Part shown: piece by piece, positions 46,892 to 56,357 of the stretch
How positions within the stretch are numbered: the first letter of the stretch is position 1
Layout: every line of letters begins with the position of its first letter
DNA from: Burkholderia sp. WSM2230
GTDB taxonomy: Bacteria > Pseudomonadota > Gammaproteobacteria > Burkholderiales > Burkholderiaceae
Reading direction: 5' to 3'
Assembly (NCBI RefSeq): GCF_000472445.1
Contig: NZ_AXAJ01000006.1
Coordinates: 157 to 64,156, forward strand
Length of the DNA stretch: 64,000 nucleotides
Made by a program: the position numbers and the translations under genes
Notes under the pieces: model-generated
What the model was told of the DNA's origin: nothing
The model's input: only the letters and a program-made list of their open reading frames with translations
Database searches by the model: none

Positions 46892-47638
46892 TTACTTCTG
46901 CTGCATCTGTTGCAGCCGGGCGGTCAGGCCCTCGACTACATCCGGCTCCTTGTAGGTCTTCGCGAAATCGAGCGCCGTCATACCGATCTGATTCTTCACG
47001 GTCAAATCCGCGCCGTTGTCGAGCAGCAGCTTGACCGTCGACACGTGCCCGCCGCGCGCGGCCATCATCAACGGCGTCGTGCCGTTGGGCGAGCCCGCGT
47101 CCACGTAAGCGGAGTTGTCGAGCAGCAGCTTCACGATGTCGTCGTGGCCATTCGCGGCCGCGTAGTGCAGCGGCGCCCAGCCTTTCTTGTTGACCTCCGC
47201 GTCTTTGGCGATCAACTGCTTGACGAAGTCCAGGTCGCCGTTCAGCGAGGCCATCATCATCGCGTTTTCGCCGGCTTTGTCCTCGATCTCGACGTTCGTT
47301 TTCGGATTCGCAAGCAGCACCGCGCCGACCTTGTCGGACTTCTCGCGCGCGGCCAACACCAGCAGAGGCATGCCCTGATTGTCGACGCTGTTCGGGTCCA
47401 TGCCCTTGGCGAGGAGCTTCTTGACGCCGTCGACATCGTCGAATTTCACCGACTTGATCAGCGAGTCGATCGGGGCGGCCACAGCCGGCACCGGCACGGC
47501 GATCAGCGAGCCAGGCGCGGCGCATGCAAGCGTCGCTGCCAGGACGGCGCGCGACAAACGGCGGCGCACCGGCGAGCCTTGCGCGGCGGGCGTCGTTACT
47601 GTGTGCGGTGCGTGGGTCAACGTGCAATTTTTCATCAT
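46892..47638 (-). CDS. Periplasmic ankyrin-repeat protein
   Basis: A 248-residue protein with an N-terminal export signal (hydrophobic stretch near 29-52, ending AVAA). About five ankyrin repeats follow, with typical G-x-TPL-x-x-AA-x-x-GH consensus (GTTPLMMAARGGHVSTVKLL, APLHYAAANGHDDIVKLLL). Such proteins act by protein-protein contact. It shares the strand of tatD and starts 22 bases after the tatD stop. Two adjacent ATGs occur, and the ribosome-binding site is weak. Confidence 0.82.
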   Translation of the reverse strand: MMKNCTLTHAPHTVTTPAAQGSPVRRRLSRAVLAATLACAAPGSLIAVPVPAVAAPIDSLIKSVKFDDVDGVKKLLAKGMDPNSVDNQGMPLLVLAAREKSDKVGAVLLANPKTNVEIEDKAGENAMMMASLNGDLDFVKQLIAKDAEVNKKGWAPLHYAAANGHDDIVKLLLDNSAYVDAGSPNGTTPLMMAARGGHVSTVKLLLDNGADLTVKNQIGMTALDFAKTYKEPDVVEGLTARLQQMQQK

Positions 47639-47659
47639 GTTTTACTTCAGGTATGTACC

Positions 47660-48478
47660 CTATCCTCTTGATTTTTCGCTTCCTTCCTGGACGCCAGCAG
47701 GCGCCGGGATCCTGAAAAGACGAAAGAAGTTTTGCGTCGTCGCGGCGGCGAGCGCCTCGTCCGGCATGCCGCGCTGCTGCGCGATGAAACGTCCGACATA
47801 ACTCACGTACGCAGGTTCATTGGGCTTTCCGCGATACGGCACAGGCGCGAGATACGGCGAATCGGTTTCGATCAGGAGGCGCTCGAGCGGCACACGGCGC
47901 GCCACGTCCTGTACGTCGGTCGCGCTCTTGAACGTGACGATGCCCGACAGCGAGATGTAAAAATTCTGCGCCAGCGCCTGCTCTGCGACCGTCCACGGCT
48001 CGGTGAAGCAATGCATCACGCCGCCCGGCTCGCTCGCGCGCTCCTCGGCCATGATGCGCAGCGTATCTTCCGAAGAAGAACGCGTATGGATGATGAGCGG
48101 CTTGCCTGTAGCGTGCGCGGCGCGAATGTGGGTGCGAAAGCGCTCGCGCTGCCATTCCATGTCGTCAATCGAGCGGCCTTCCAGACGGTAATAGTCGAGG
48201 CCCGTTTCGCCGATCGCGACGACCTTCGGGTGCTGCGCGAGTTCGACCAGTTCGGCGACGCTCGGTTCGCGCATGTGCTCGTGGTCCGGATGCACACCCA
48301 CCGACGCGTAGACGTTCTCGTGCCGGCTCGCGATGTCCAGAACGGACGGCAGCGTTTCCAGATCGACCGACACGCACAGCGCATGCGTGACCGAGTGGCT
48401 GCGCATGTTCTCGAGCACCTGGGGCAGCCGGTCGGCGAGCCCTTCAAAATTGATGTGACAGTGCGAATCGACAAACAT
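47660..48478 (-). CDS. tatD: TatD-family metal-dependent DNase
   Basis: A 272-residue TIM-barrel hydrolase. Metal-ligand motifs are in order: FVDSHCH (residues 2-8), GETGLDYYR near 95, IHTR near 132, MHCF near 157 and ETDSPYLAP near 208. TatD proteins are 3'-5' exonucleases acting on DNA. ATG 48478 was chosen because AGGA is 8 bases upstream and the family begins MFVDSH. It lies downstream of holB and the GNAT gene, a common order in this group. Confidence 0.9.
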   Translation of the reverse strand: MFVDSHCHINFEGLADRLPQVLENMRSHSVTHALCVSVDLETLPSVLDIASRHENVYASVGVHPDHEHMREPSVAELVELAQHPKVVAIGETGLDYYRLEGRSIDDMEWQRERFRTHIRAAHATGKPLIIHTRSSSEDTLRIMAEERASEPGGVMHCFTEPWTVAEQALAQNFYISLSGIVTFKSATDVQDVARRVPLERLLIETDSPYLAPVPYRGKPNEPAYVSYVGRFIAQQRGMPDEALAAATTQNFFRLFRIPAPAGVQEGSEKSRG

Positions 48479-48511
48479 GATGATGTCCTGCAAATGGATA
48501 CCTGAAGCGGA

Positions 48512-49036
48512 TCAACGGGCCGCGGCGGGGGCGTTCAGGCGCTTGCCGAGAATCACCAGATCGCGCTCCACGCCGTCCAGCACGGCCACGCGCGGCAGCG
48601 ACCCCCACGTGTCGAAGCCGAAACCGCGGAACAGACGCAGGCTCGCCTCGTTGTGGCCGAAGATGAAGCCGAGCACGGTGTCGATGCCGAGCGCCGGCGC
48701 CGCCGCGAGCGAAGCCGCCAGCAACTGCTTGCCGAGGCCCTTGCCGCGCGCGCGTTCGTCCAGATAGATGCTGACCTCGGCGGTGCGCTGATAGGCCGGA
48801 CGCCCGTAGAAGTCCGAAAAGCTGAGCCATGCGATCACACGCCCGGGCTCCTCAGCGTCTTCGACGACCCATAGCGGACGTTTCTGCGGCCCGTGCGCGT
48901 GAAACCACGCCACCCGGCTTTCGACGCTGACCGGATCGAGGTCGGCGGTCACCTGGCGCGAGGCGACCGTCGAGTTGTAAATGGCGACGATGGCGGGCAG
49001 ATCGTCGAGCGTGGCATCGCGGTAAGACAGGCTCAT
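48512..49036 (-). CDS. GNAT acetyltransferase (phosphinothricin-acetyltransferase-like)
   Basis: A 174-residue N-acetyltransferase that starts [19 protein letters not shown], the PAT-type opening. The acetyl-CoA loop RGKGLGKQL is near residue 100 and the [19 protein letters not shown] segment near 125. The in-frame ATG at 49102 would add 22 residues that look like translated non-coding sequence; neither start has a clear RBS. It sits between holB and tatD on the same strand. The substrate is unknown. Confidence 0.83.
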   Translation of the reverse strand: MSLSYRDATLDDLPAIVAIYNSTVASRQVTADLDPVSVESRVAWFHAHGPQKRPLWVVEDAEEPGRVIAWLSFSDFYGRPAYQRTAEVSIYLDERARGKGLGKQLLAASLAAAPALGIDTVLGFIFGHNEASLRLFRGFGFDTWGSLPRVAVLDGVERDLVILGKRLNAPAAAR

Positions 49037-49109
49037 GGTGCTTTGTGGTTGAAATGAAGGACCGGCTAAGGGTGAACGGTTCGATTCGAAGCTGGCTGAC
49101 ATCGCGGCG

Positions 49110-50153
49110 TCATGCAAAGAGCTCGCGGTAGCCGAGAAACAGCTCCTCGAACACGAGCCGTGCGTTCAGCGGATGATTCTCCACTGCGCGCTGCCGCGTG
49201 ACGGATCGCATGAAACGCGCGAATGCACTGGCGTCGGCCTGCGCCGCGCAGCGAGTGAGCGCCGCCGATGCCTGCGGAAAGTAGCGCGGCGCACCCGCCG
49301 TGCGCTGGGCCAGCAGGTCGTACATCCAGCGCTGCAGCCAGCCGAGCACGAGCGGCACAGGCAGCTTCTGCAGCGCCTCGCCGCACGCAAAGGCGTCGCA
49401 TTCGGGGCCCGCGGCAAGTTGCTTGAGCGTCCAGTCGCGCAACGCGCGGTTTTCGTCGCTGGCGAGCGCGAGCGCGGTGAGCGGCGCGCCGCCTGCTTCG
49501 GCGAGCAGCGCCTGGGCCTGCTGCACGCCTTGCGCGGCAAGCCACTGGCTTGCGGCTTCGGGCGCCGGCAGGCTCATCGGCCATTGGCGGCAACGGCTGA
49601 TGATGGTGGGCAACAGCCGGTCGATGCGCGCCGACACCATCAGGAACACAACACCGGCGGGCGGCTCCTCGAGCGTCTTCAGGAGAGCATTGGCCGCCGC
49701 GATGTTCAGCGCTTCCGCCGGGTACAGCACGACCACGCGGGCGCCGCCGCGGTGCGAACCCACGCCGACGAAGTCCAGCAAGCCGCGAATCTGCTCGATC
49801 TTGATTTCCTTGCTCGGCGTGCGCGTTTTCTTGCCTTCGTCGCCGTCGGACTTGTCGGTTTTTTCGGCTTTGTCGTCCGCGCCGTTACCGATGCCGGCCT
49901 CGGCGGCGAGCGCCTCGGGCACGACGATCCGGTAATCGGGATGGTTGCCTTGCGCAAACCAGTTGCATGCGACACACGCGCCGCACGGCTCACCATTCGC
50001 GCGCTGGTCTTCGCACAGCAGGCCCTGCGCGAGGTGCTGCGCGAAGCGCAGCTTGCCGATGCCCGCCTGGCCGTGCAGCAGCAACGCGTGCGGCCAGTGG
50101 CCGCGCAACTGCTGCAGGCGGTTCCAGTCATCGGCTTGCCACGGATAAATCAT
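49110..50153 (-). CDS. holB: DNA polymerase III delta-prime subunit
   Basis: A 347-residue clamp-loader subunit. It has a P-loop-like GQAGIGK (residues 28-34) that lacks the usual following Thr/Ser, and a zinc site of four cysteines (47, 57, 60, 63). [11 protein letters not shown] is near residue 165, and SRC is near residue 187. An acidic-basic insert (about residues 90-115) separates the zinc module from the rest. It follows tmk and mltG, a standard neighbourhood. Confidence 0.93.
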   Translation of the reverse strand: MIYPWQADDWNRLQQLRGHWPHALLLHGQAGIGKLRFAQHLAQGLLCEDQRANGEPCGACVACNWFAQGNHPDYRIVVPEALAAEAGIGNGADDKAEKTDKSDGDEGKKTRTPSKEIKIEQIRGLLDFVGVGSHRGGARVVVLYPAEALNIAAANALLKTLEEPPAGVVFLMVSARIDRLLPTIISRCRQWPMSLPAPEAASQWLAAQGVQQAQALLAEAGGAPLTALALASDENRALRDWTLKQLAAGPECDAFACGEALQKLPVPLVLGWLQRWMYDLLAQRTAGAPRYFPQASAALTRCAAQADASAFARFMRSVTRQRAVENHPLNARLVFEELFLGYRELFA

Positions 50154-50245
50154 TGTTGTCTTTTAAATCAATCGGTTAAGGGCGATACTTGAGAAACAGT
50201 AAGATATAGCAGCGATCCATAAGCGGCCCATATAAAGCTGGTGAA

Positions 50246-50866
50246 TCAAAGACTTGCCAGCAGTTCCTCGAGTTGCTTCTGAATTCGAACGATGCTCTGC
50301 GAAGAGTCAATGATAGCGAACCGGTAAGGCGCCTCTTCGGCGCGGCGCAGATATTCGGCGCGCGTGCGCTCGAAAAAAGCCGCCGATTCGCTTTCGAAGC
50401 GATCCGGGTCGCGCGCCGCACTACGCCGTTCGTTGGCGATTTCAGGCGCGAGGTCGAACAGCACTGTGAGATCCGGCTGGAAGCCGCCCTGCACCCAGCG
50501 CTCCAGCGTTTCCAGCTTGTCGCGCGGCAGCCCGCGCCCGCCGCCCTGGTATGCAAACGTCGCGTCGGTGAAGCGGTCGGACAGCACCCAGTCGCCGCGC
50601 GCGAGCGCCGGCTCGATCACCTCTGCCAGATGCTGGCGGCGCAGCGCGAACATCAGCAGCGCCTCGGTTTCCAGATCCATTTTCTGATGCAGCACGATCT
50701 CGCGAATCTGCTCGCCGAGCGGCGTGCCGCCGGGCTCCCGCGTCATGACGACCGAGCGGCCGGTGGCCGCCACTTTCTGTTCGAGCCGCTCGCGGAACCA
50801 GGCGAGGTGCGTAGTCTTGCCGGCGCCGTCTATGCCTTCGAACGTGATGAATTTGCCGCGCGCCAT
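50246..50866 (-). CDS. tmk: Thymidylate kinase
   Basis: A 206-residue dTMP kinase. The P-loop [11 protein letters not shown] is at residues 9-19, [11 protein letters not shown] near 43, and [16 protein letters not shown] near 97. DTMP phosphorylation supplies dTTP for DNA synthesis. Its ATG immediately follows the mltG stop (TAAATG), so the two are translationally linked. The 92 bases between its stop and holB hold no gene. Confidence 0.95.
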   Translation of the reverse strand: MARGKFITFEGIDGAGKTTHLAWFRERLEQKVAATGRSVVMTREPGGTPLGEQIREIVLHQKMDLETEALLMFALRRQHLAEVIEPALARGDWVLSDRFTDATFAYQGGGRGLPRDKLETLERWVQGGFQPDLTVLFDLAPEIANERRSAARDPDRFESESAAFFERTRAEYLRRAEEAPYRFAIIDSSQSIVRIQKQLEELLASL

Positions 50867-51877
50867 TTATTGCCCTCGAATGTATTTGTCCACGGCCTTG
50901 TTGTGATCGCCGAGGGTGTCGGAAAAGATGCTGCTGCCGTCGCCGCGCGAGACGAAGTACAACGCGCTCGTCTGCGCCGGGTTCATCGCCGCCTGCAGCG
51001 AGGCGACGCCTGGCAGCGAGATAGGCGTGGGCGGCAGGCCCATACGGGTGTAGGTATTGTAGGGAGTGTCCGTCTGCAGGTCCTTCTTGCGGATGTGGCC
51101 GGTATAGCTCTCGCCCATTCCGTAAATCACTGTGGGGTCGGTCTGCAGCGGCATGCCCACGCGCAGGCGGTTCGCGAACACGGCCGCGACCATTGCGCGG
51201 TCGGACTTCTTGCCGGTTTCCTTTTCGATGATCGAGGCCATGATCAGCGCCTCGTACGGCGTCCTGTACGGCAGATTCGGCGCCCGCGCGAGCCAGGCTT
51301 CGTCCAGACGCACGCGCATCAGGCGATATGCGCGGCGGTACACGTCGAGATCGCTCGTATTCCTGTCGAACAGATAGGTGTCCGGGAAAAAGAGCCCCTC
51401 GCCATTGCCGAGCGACGCCTCGGGCGCGCCGATTGCGCTCATCAGTTGGGCGTCGTTCATGGCGACGCTGTCGTGCCTGAGCGCCGGGTTCGCGTCGAGT
51501 TCCGCGCGCATGCGCTTGAACGTCCACCCTTCGATGATGGTCGCGACATACTCGTTGACGTCGCCGCGAGCAATTTTCTGCAGCACTTCATACGGCGTCA
51601 CGCCGGTCTTGAACTCGTAATTGCCCGACTTCAGCTCGCTCTGAAGGCCGAGCAAGCGCGTCATGACGATGAACAGCTCCGGCTCCACCGGCACGCCGCC
51701 GCGATTGAGCTGCAGCGTGACGCTGCGCAGGCTGCTGTGCGGTTTGACGGTAACGTCGAGTTGCGCGGGGTTGAGCTCGAGCGGGCTATTGGCCCAGTGG
51801 TATCCGCCAGCAATCGCGGCTGCGGCCAGCACGAGAACAATCGAGCCGGCGATCAAACATTTCTTGAAGAGGGACAT
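50867..51877 (-). CDS. mltG: Endolytic murein transglycosylase
   Basis: A 336-residue inner-membrane lytic transglycosylase of the YceG family that cuts nascent peptidoglycan. It has one N-terminal span (residues 10-29) and a LysM-like region. The catalytic-site segment MASIIEKETGK is near residue 215, and PLQTDPTVIYGMG and GLPPTPISLPG follow. The last codon abuts tmk. It diverges from ygfZ with a 77-base gap. Confidence 0.94.
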   Translation of the reverse strand: MSLFKKCLIAGSIVLVLAAAAIAGGYHWANSPLELNPAQLDVTVKPHSSLRSVTLQLNRGGVPVEPELFIVMTRLLGLQSELKSGNYEFKTGVTPYEVLQKIARGDVNEYVATIIEGWTFKRMRAELDANPALRHDSVAMNDAQLMSAIGAPEASLGNGEGLFFPDTYLFDRNTSDLDVYRRAYRLMRVRLDEAWLARAPNLPYRTPYEALIMASIIEKETGKKSDRAMVAAVFANRLRVGMPLQTDPTVIYGMGESYTGHIRKKDLQTDTPYNTYTRMGLPPTPISLPGVASLQAAMNPAQTSALYFVSRGDGSSIFSDTLGDHNKAVDKYIRGQ

Positions 51878-51954
51878 GAAAACGTGGCTGGGTTGGACTG
51901 CATATAATACTTGTTTGCCTTAGCCAAAGTCAGAATTGACTGTTCCCGGAATCC

Positions 51955-53091
51955 ATGAACACACCGCTCGCTACCGCTTCAGGCACCGCTTCAGGCAATC
52001 CTTCGGCCAGTTCCACGGCTAACCCCGCGGCCAACTCTTCGGGCGCTGCCGCGGGCACATCGGCCGGCGTGGCGTCGGGCCCAGCCGTCACCGGGCTGCC
52101 CGTCTTGCCGCGCCCGTCGGCCGATGAGTTCGACGCCGTCCTCGAACATGGCGCCTTCACGGTGCTCACGCAGTTCGGCGTAATCGACGCCACCGGCGAC
52201 GACGCCGCGAGCTTCCTGCACGGTCAGTTGACCAACGACACGCAGCACCTCGACGCAGCCAACGCGCGCCTCGCGGGCTACTGTTCGGCAAAGGGCCGCC
52301 TGCTCGCCTCGTTCCTGACCTGGCGCAGCGGCGAGACGATCCGCCTGCTGGTCTCCAAAGACGTGCAGGCGGCGGTGCAAAAACGCCTTTCCATGTTCAT
52401 CCTGCGCGCAAAGGCGAAACTCGTCGATGCCAGCGGCGAACTCGCGGTAATCGGCCTCGCGGGCGACGTGCGCAAGGCGCTCTCCGGCGTGTTCGATGCG
52501 CTGCCGGACGGCGTCCACGTGAAGGTGGACGGCGCGGCCGGCTCGCTAATCCGCGTGCCCGACGCGTTCGAGCGCCTGCGCTATCTGTGGATCGGGCCAA
52601 AGGCGCAGATCGAAGCGCATCTGCCCGCGCTCGGCGAAAAGCTCAAGCAGGTTTCGCCGGCGGTGTGGGACTGGCTCGACATCCGCGCGGGCGAGCCGCG
52701 CATCACGCAGCCGGTGGTCGAGCAGTTCGTGCCGCAAATGGTCAATTTCGACGTGCTCGGCGCGGTCAATTTCCGGAAAGGCTGCTATCCTGGCCAGGAA
52801 GTGGTGGCGCGCAGCCAGTATCGCGGCACGATCAAGCGGCGCACCTCGCTTGCCAACGTCACGGGCGAGCTGGATACCGTGAAGGCGGGCGTCGAACTTT
52901 TTCACTCCGACGACCCGGGCCAGCCGTGCGGCATGGTGGTGAACGCGGCGTCGGCGCGCGACGGCGGCGTCGACGTTCTGGTGGAGATCAAGCTGGCGGC
53001 GCTGGAAAGCGGCTCGGTGCATCTGGGCGCCGCGCACGGCCCGGCGCTGCGCTTTATCGCGCTGCCGTACGGACTGCCCACCGAGGTTTGA
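51955..53091 (+). CDS. ygfZ: Folate-binding YgfZ/GcvT-like protein
   Basis: A 378-residue protein related to the glycine-cleavage T protein. YgfZ helps in tetrahydrofolate-dependent iron-sulphur cluster work. The diagnostic KGCYPGQEVVAR, with its conserved cysteine, is near residue 276. The fold begins near residue 55 with FTVLTQFGVIDATGDDA. The first ~50 residues are a Ser/Ala/Gly/Asn-rich leader coded by repetitive GCTTCAGGC-like words. A later start could remove it, but no better RBS is visible. Confidence 0.9.
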   Translation: MNTPLATASGTASGNPSASSTANPAANSSGAAAGTSAGVASGPAVTGLPVLPRPSADEFDAVLEHGAFTVLTQFGVIDATGDDAASFLHGQLTNDTQHLDAANARLAGYCSAKGRLLASFLTWRSGETIRLLVSKDVQAAVQKRLSMFILRAKAKLVDASGELAVIGLAGDVRKALSGVFDALPDGVHVKVDGAAGSLIRVPDAFERLRYLWIGPKAQIEAHLPALGEKLKQVSPAVWDWLDIRAGEPRITQPVVEQFVPQMVNFDVLGAVNFRKGCYPGQEVVARSQYRGTIKRRTSLANVTGELDTVKAGVELFHSDDPGQPCGMVVNAASARDGGVDVLVEIKLAALESGSVHLGAAHGPALRFIALPYGLPTEV

Positions 53092-53221
53092 GCGGATCTT
53101 GCCGCTCCCATCCGCGCGGCGCAGTGCGGTCAACGCACGCGCCGCCCGCTTTTTCGCTGGCCTTCTCGCCCGAATTCCTGTTCCCTTTGCGTTTTGACGC
53201 AACAACCGGGAGACGTCCCCG

Positions 53222-54193
53222 ATGTGCCTGATCGTGTTCGACTGGCGACCCGATGCGCTCGACGGTCCGCTCTTCACGCTCGCCGCGAATCGCGACGAGT
53301 TTTTCCGGCGCACGGCCCAGCCGATCGGCTGGTGGGACGACGCCCGAGGCGTGCTGGCGGGCCGCGATCTGGTGGGCGGCGGGACCTGGCTCGGCATGTC
53401 GCGCGACGGCCGCTTCGCCGCGCTCACCAACTACCGGGCGCCGCACGACATGCGCGTCGATGCGCCGACGCGCGGCACGCTTGTCAGCGACTGGCTGGCT
53501 TCTGCGCGCTCGGGCACGCGCCTCGCACCTGGCCGCAGCCAGAGCGATGGCGAGGATGACAGCCAAAGCGACGAGCAACGCGACGACGAAAGCAACGGGG
53601 AAACCGGCGGCGGCGAACATGAAACACCCCTCGCCTATCTGCACCGCGTCGCGCAAACCGGCGAGATCTACAACGGTTTCAACCTGCTGGTCGGCGACTG
53701 GAAGCGCCGTGAACTCGCCTGGTACTGCAATCGCTCGAAACTCGCGCCCGCGCTGCTCGCGCCGGGCACGCACGGCATCTCGAACGCGATTCTCGACACC
53801 GCGTGGCCCAAGCTCGTCAGGAAGCGCACCGAACTGCGCGAGCTGCTTGCGCGCGATCCGATGCCGCCGCTCGAGCGTCTGATCGACCTGATGCGCGATC
53901 CGCGCGTCGCGTCCGACGCCGAGTTGCCGTCCACCGGCATTCCGCTCGAACGGGAAAGGGCGCTGTCGGCGGCGTTCATCGAAACGCCCGAGTACGGAAC
54001 GCGCGGCACGACGGCGCTGCGCGTCGTCGCCAACGGCGAGATGATCAGCGTAGCGGTGGCCGAGCGCAGCGACGACAACGGCTCGCATCGCGTCGTACGC
54101 CCCGGCGATTTCGAACGCAGTTTCGCGTTCAACGTCGAGCGGGAAATCGCCTGGTCACCCTATTCCCGCGTAGTCCCGCGTAGTCCCGCCTAG
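53222..54193 (+). CDS. TANGO2/NRDE-family protein
   Basis: A 323-residue protein that begins MCLIVFDW with the conserved Cys2 and has the NRDE tetrad at residues 23-26. GGGTWLGMSRDGRFAALTNYR is split between strands near residues 58-78. NRDE proteins resemble Ntn hydrolases; a role in heme handling has been proposed for TANGO2. A ~30-residue insert of Ser/Asp/Glu/Gln (near 105-140) is species-specific. The C-terminal VPRSPA is coded by the start of a tandem repeat array (see 54171-54270). Confidence 0.85.
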   Translation: MCLIVFDWRPDALDGPLFTLAANRDEFFRRTAQPIGWWDDARGVLAGRDLVGGGTWLGMSRDGRFAALTNYRAPHDMRVDAPTRGTLVSDWLASARSGTRLAPGRSQSDGEDDSQSDEQRDDESNGETGGGEHETPLAYLHRVAQTGEIYNGFNLLVGDWKRRELAWYCNRSKLAPALLAPGTHGISNAILDTAWPKLVRKRTELRELLARDPMPPLERLIDLMRDPRVASDAELPSTGIPLERERALSAAFIETPEYGTRGTTALRVVANGEMISVAVAERSDDNGSHRVVRPGDFERSFAFNVEREIAWSPYSRVVPRSPA

Positions 54194-54270
54194 CCCTGCC
54201 TGGTCCCGCGTAGGCCCGCGTAGTCCCGCCTAGCCCTGCCTGGTCCCGCGTAGGCCCGCGTAGTCCGTCA
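54171..54270. repeat. 40-bp tandem repeat across the end of the NRDE gene
   Basis: Two identical 40-bp units (54181-54220 and 54221-54260) are followed by a partial third and preceded by a 10-base fragment. Each unit is itself built of 10-base words such as TAGTCCCGCC and TGGTCCCGCG. The NRDE stop falls in the first unit. The array ends just before the esterase stop. Confidence 0.88.
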
Positions 54271-54271
54271 G

Positions 54272-55231
54272 TCAGTCCACGCCGAATGCCGCGCGCAGTG
54301 CCGCGGCGGCGTCCGCATGCGCGTGCGCGACGTCGGGCACGAAGCCGCCCATCTTGAAGAACTCGTGGATCATGCCCGGATAGCGCTTGAGCGTCACCGC
54401 GTTGCCATGGCGGCGCAGTTTGTCCGCATAGGCGTCGCCTTCGTCGCTGAGCGGGTCGTATTCGGCGGTGGCGATCCAGGCCGGCGCGAGGTTGCTGAAG
54501 TCGGGCGCGCCGCGCGTGCCGTCGAGCGGCGCAAAGCGCCAGTCGTCGCGATCGCCCGGGTCGCGCACGTACTGGTTGAAGAACCATTGAATCGTGTCGC
54601 CCGACAGCAGGAAGCCGTTCGCAAGCCGCGAGTGCGAATCGGTCTGCTGATAGCCGGTCGTGCCCGGATAGATCAGCAATTGCAGCGCGAGCGGGATGCC
54701 GGCGTCGCGCGCGAGCACCGCGCACACCGCCGCCAGCGTGCCGCCCGCACTGTCGCCGCCCACCGCGAGCCGCTTTGCGTCGATGCCGAATTCGGCGGCG
54801 TGCGCGTGCAGCCAGGTGAGCGCGTCGAAAGCGTCGTCGACGGCGGTCGGGAACTTGTGTTCCGGCGCGAGCCGGTAATCCACCGACAACACCGCGCATT
54901 GGCCGTCGCGCGCGAACATCCGGCACAGTGCATCGTGCGTATTCACGCTGCCGACTGTGAAACCGCCGCCGTGATAGTAGACGAGCGCCGCAGCGGGCTC
55001 AGCCCAGCTCGGCTCGCTGGCGTGGTAAAGACGCGCGCCGATTGCGGCGCCGTCGCGCGTGGGGATGCGCAGGTCTTCCACGGCGAACATCGGCGCGGCG
55101 GGAATCTCGAGAATCGGCGCGCTTTTTTCATACGACGCGCGCGCCGCTTGCGGCGTCATCTCGTGGAGTTGCGGGCGCTTCGCGCGCGCGATCATGTCGA
55201 GCACCTGCTCGATCTTCGGATTCAACGGCAT
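54272..55231 (-). CDS. Alpha/beta hydrolase (hormone-sensitive lipase family)
   Basis: A 319-residue esterase. The oxyanion motif YYHGGGFTVGS is near residue 83, the nucleophile GDSAGG near residue 157, the acid in YDPLSDEGDAY near 260 and the histidine in GMIHEFF near 290. These make a full catalytic set of the HSL/bacterial type IV lipase family. The substrate is unknown. It lies upstream of no obvious operon partner. Confidence 0.88.
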   Translation of the reverse strand: MPLNPKIEQVLDMIARAKRPQLHEMTPQAARASYEKSAPILEIPAAPMFAVEDLRIPTRDGAAIGARLYHASEPSWAEPAAALVYYHGGGFTVGSVNTHDALCRMFARDGQCAVLSVDYRLAPEHKFPTAVDDAFDALTWLHAHAAEFGIDAKRLAVGGDSAGGTLAAVCAVLARDAGIPLALQLLIYPGTTGYQQTDSHSRLANGFLLSGDTIQWFFNQYVRDPGDRDDWRFAPLDGTRGAPDFSNLAPAWIATAEYDPLSDEGDAYADKLRRHGNAVTLKRYPGMIHEFFKMGGFVPDVAHAHADAAAALRAAFGVD

Positions 55232-55299
55232 GTGACGTGAGATGGCGCAAAGGCGCCCGAAATTGAAAAATGCGCGACACCGCGCGGCAGTAGCTGGTT

Positions 55300-56193
55300 T
55301 CAGTCAGCGGCCGCGCTCTTTACTTCCGGTTTCAGCGACATGGGATCGCTCGGGTCGCGCAGCTGTTCGATGTCCGCGTGACGCAGCTTGACCGTTGCCA
55401 TGATGGCCGGGTGCGTGATGATGTAGAAGCGCCGCTCTGCGATGGCGTCGAAGGCGAGCCCGGCGACATCGGCGGCGCTCAGCTTGCCCGCCTGCACCGC
55501 GCGCTGCAACTGCTTGCCGGCGGCGATCTGCGAGCGCGTCGCGCGGCTGGCGTTGCGCAGTTCCGCGGGCCGTGCGCGCTCGGCATCCGCAATGCCGGTC
55601 GGCACAAAGGCCGGACACAGCAGCGAACAGCCGACGCGGACGCTCGCGTCGCGTCCGGCCTGCGCGAGTTGCAGGTCGTGGTAGAGCGTTTCGGTGAGCG
55701 ACACCACCGCGTGTTTCGACGCGTTGTACACGCCCATCGCAGGCGGCGACAGCAGCCCCGCCACGGACGCCGTATTGACGATATGCGCCGGCTCGTTCTG
55801 CGCGAGCATGATCGGCGTGAAGGCACGCACGCCATGCGCGACGCCCATCACGTTCACGCCGAACACCCACGACCAGTCGTTCGCCGAACTCTCCCACAGG
55901 AAGCCGCCCGAGCCCACGCCTGCATTGTTGAAGAGCAGATGGACCTTGCCGAATGCATCGAGCGTGGCGTGCGCGAGTGCTTCGACCTGTGCCGCGTTGG
56001 CTACGTCGGTCGGCAGGCCGATCGCCTCGGCGCCTGCTGCGCGCAACGCATCGACCGTTTGCGCGAGCGCCTCCGGGTTCACGTCCGCGAGCACGAGCTT
56101 CATGCGAAGCGCCGCGGCCTGTTGCGCGAACGCATGACCGAGGCCGCTCGCCGCGCCGGTGATGACCGCGACCTTACCTGCAAATTCGAACAT
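55300..56193 (-). CDS. Short-chain dehydrogenase/reductase
   Basis: A 297-residue classical SDR. The NAD(P) motif TGAASGLG is near residue 12, NNAG near 91, and the catalytic Ser in NTASVAG and YNASK (Tyr/Lys) near residues 145-162. AAGGAG lies 7 bases before ATG 56193. It precedes the esterase on the same strand and follows the MDR reductase, so all three may be co-expressed. The substrate is not predictable. Confidence 0.88.
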   Translation of the reverse strand: MFEFAGKVAVITGAASGLGHAFAQQAAALRMKLVLADVNPEALAQTVDALRAAGAEAIGLPTDVANAAQVEALAHATLDAFGKVHLLFNNAGVGSGGFLWESSANDWSWVFGVNVMGVAHGVRAFTPIMLAQNEPAHIVNTASVAGLLSPPAMGVYNASKHAVVSLTETLYHDLQLAQAGRDASVRVGCSLLCPAFVPTGIADAERARPAELRNASRATRSQIAAGKQLQRAVQAGKLSAADVAGLAFDAIAERRFYIITHPAIMATVKLRHADIEQLRDPSDPMSLKPEVKSAAAD

Positions 56194-56357
56194 CCGTCGA
56201 CTCCTTGATGCGCTGCATTTAACGCACGATTCGATGAGCGGCTGAGGAACCGGCTCGCTGAATAGTCCACTGAGCGATTCACTGCGCGATCCGATGAGCA
56301 GCTCAATCTGCGGCTCACTGAGCGCCTGGCTCACCGAACCGCCAGCTTCAGATCAGC

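Noticed and set aside
54171..54270. CRISPR array
   Set aside because: The 40-bp units are directly adjacent, with no spacers, and have internal 10-base periodicity; this is a simple tandem repeat.
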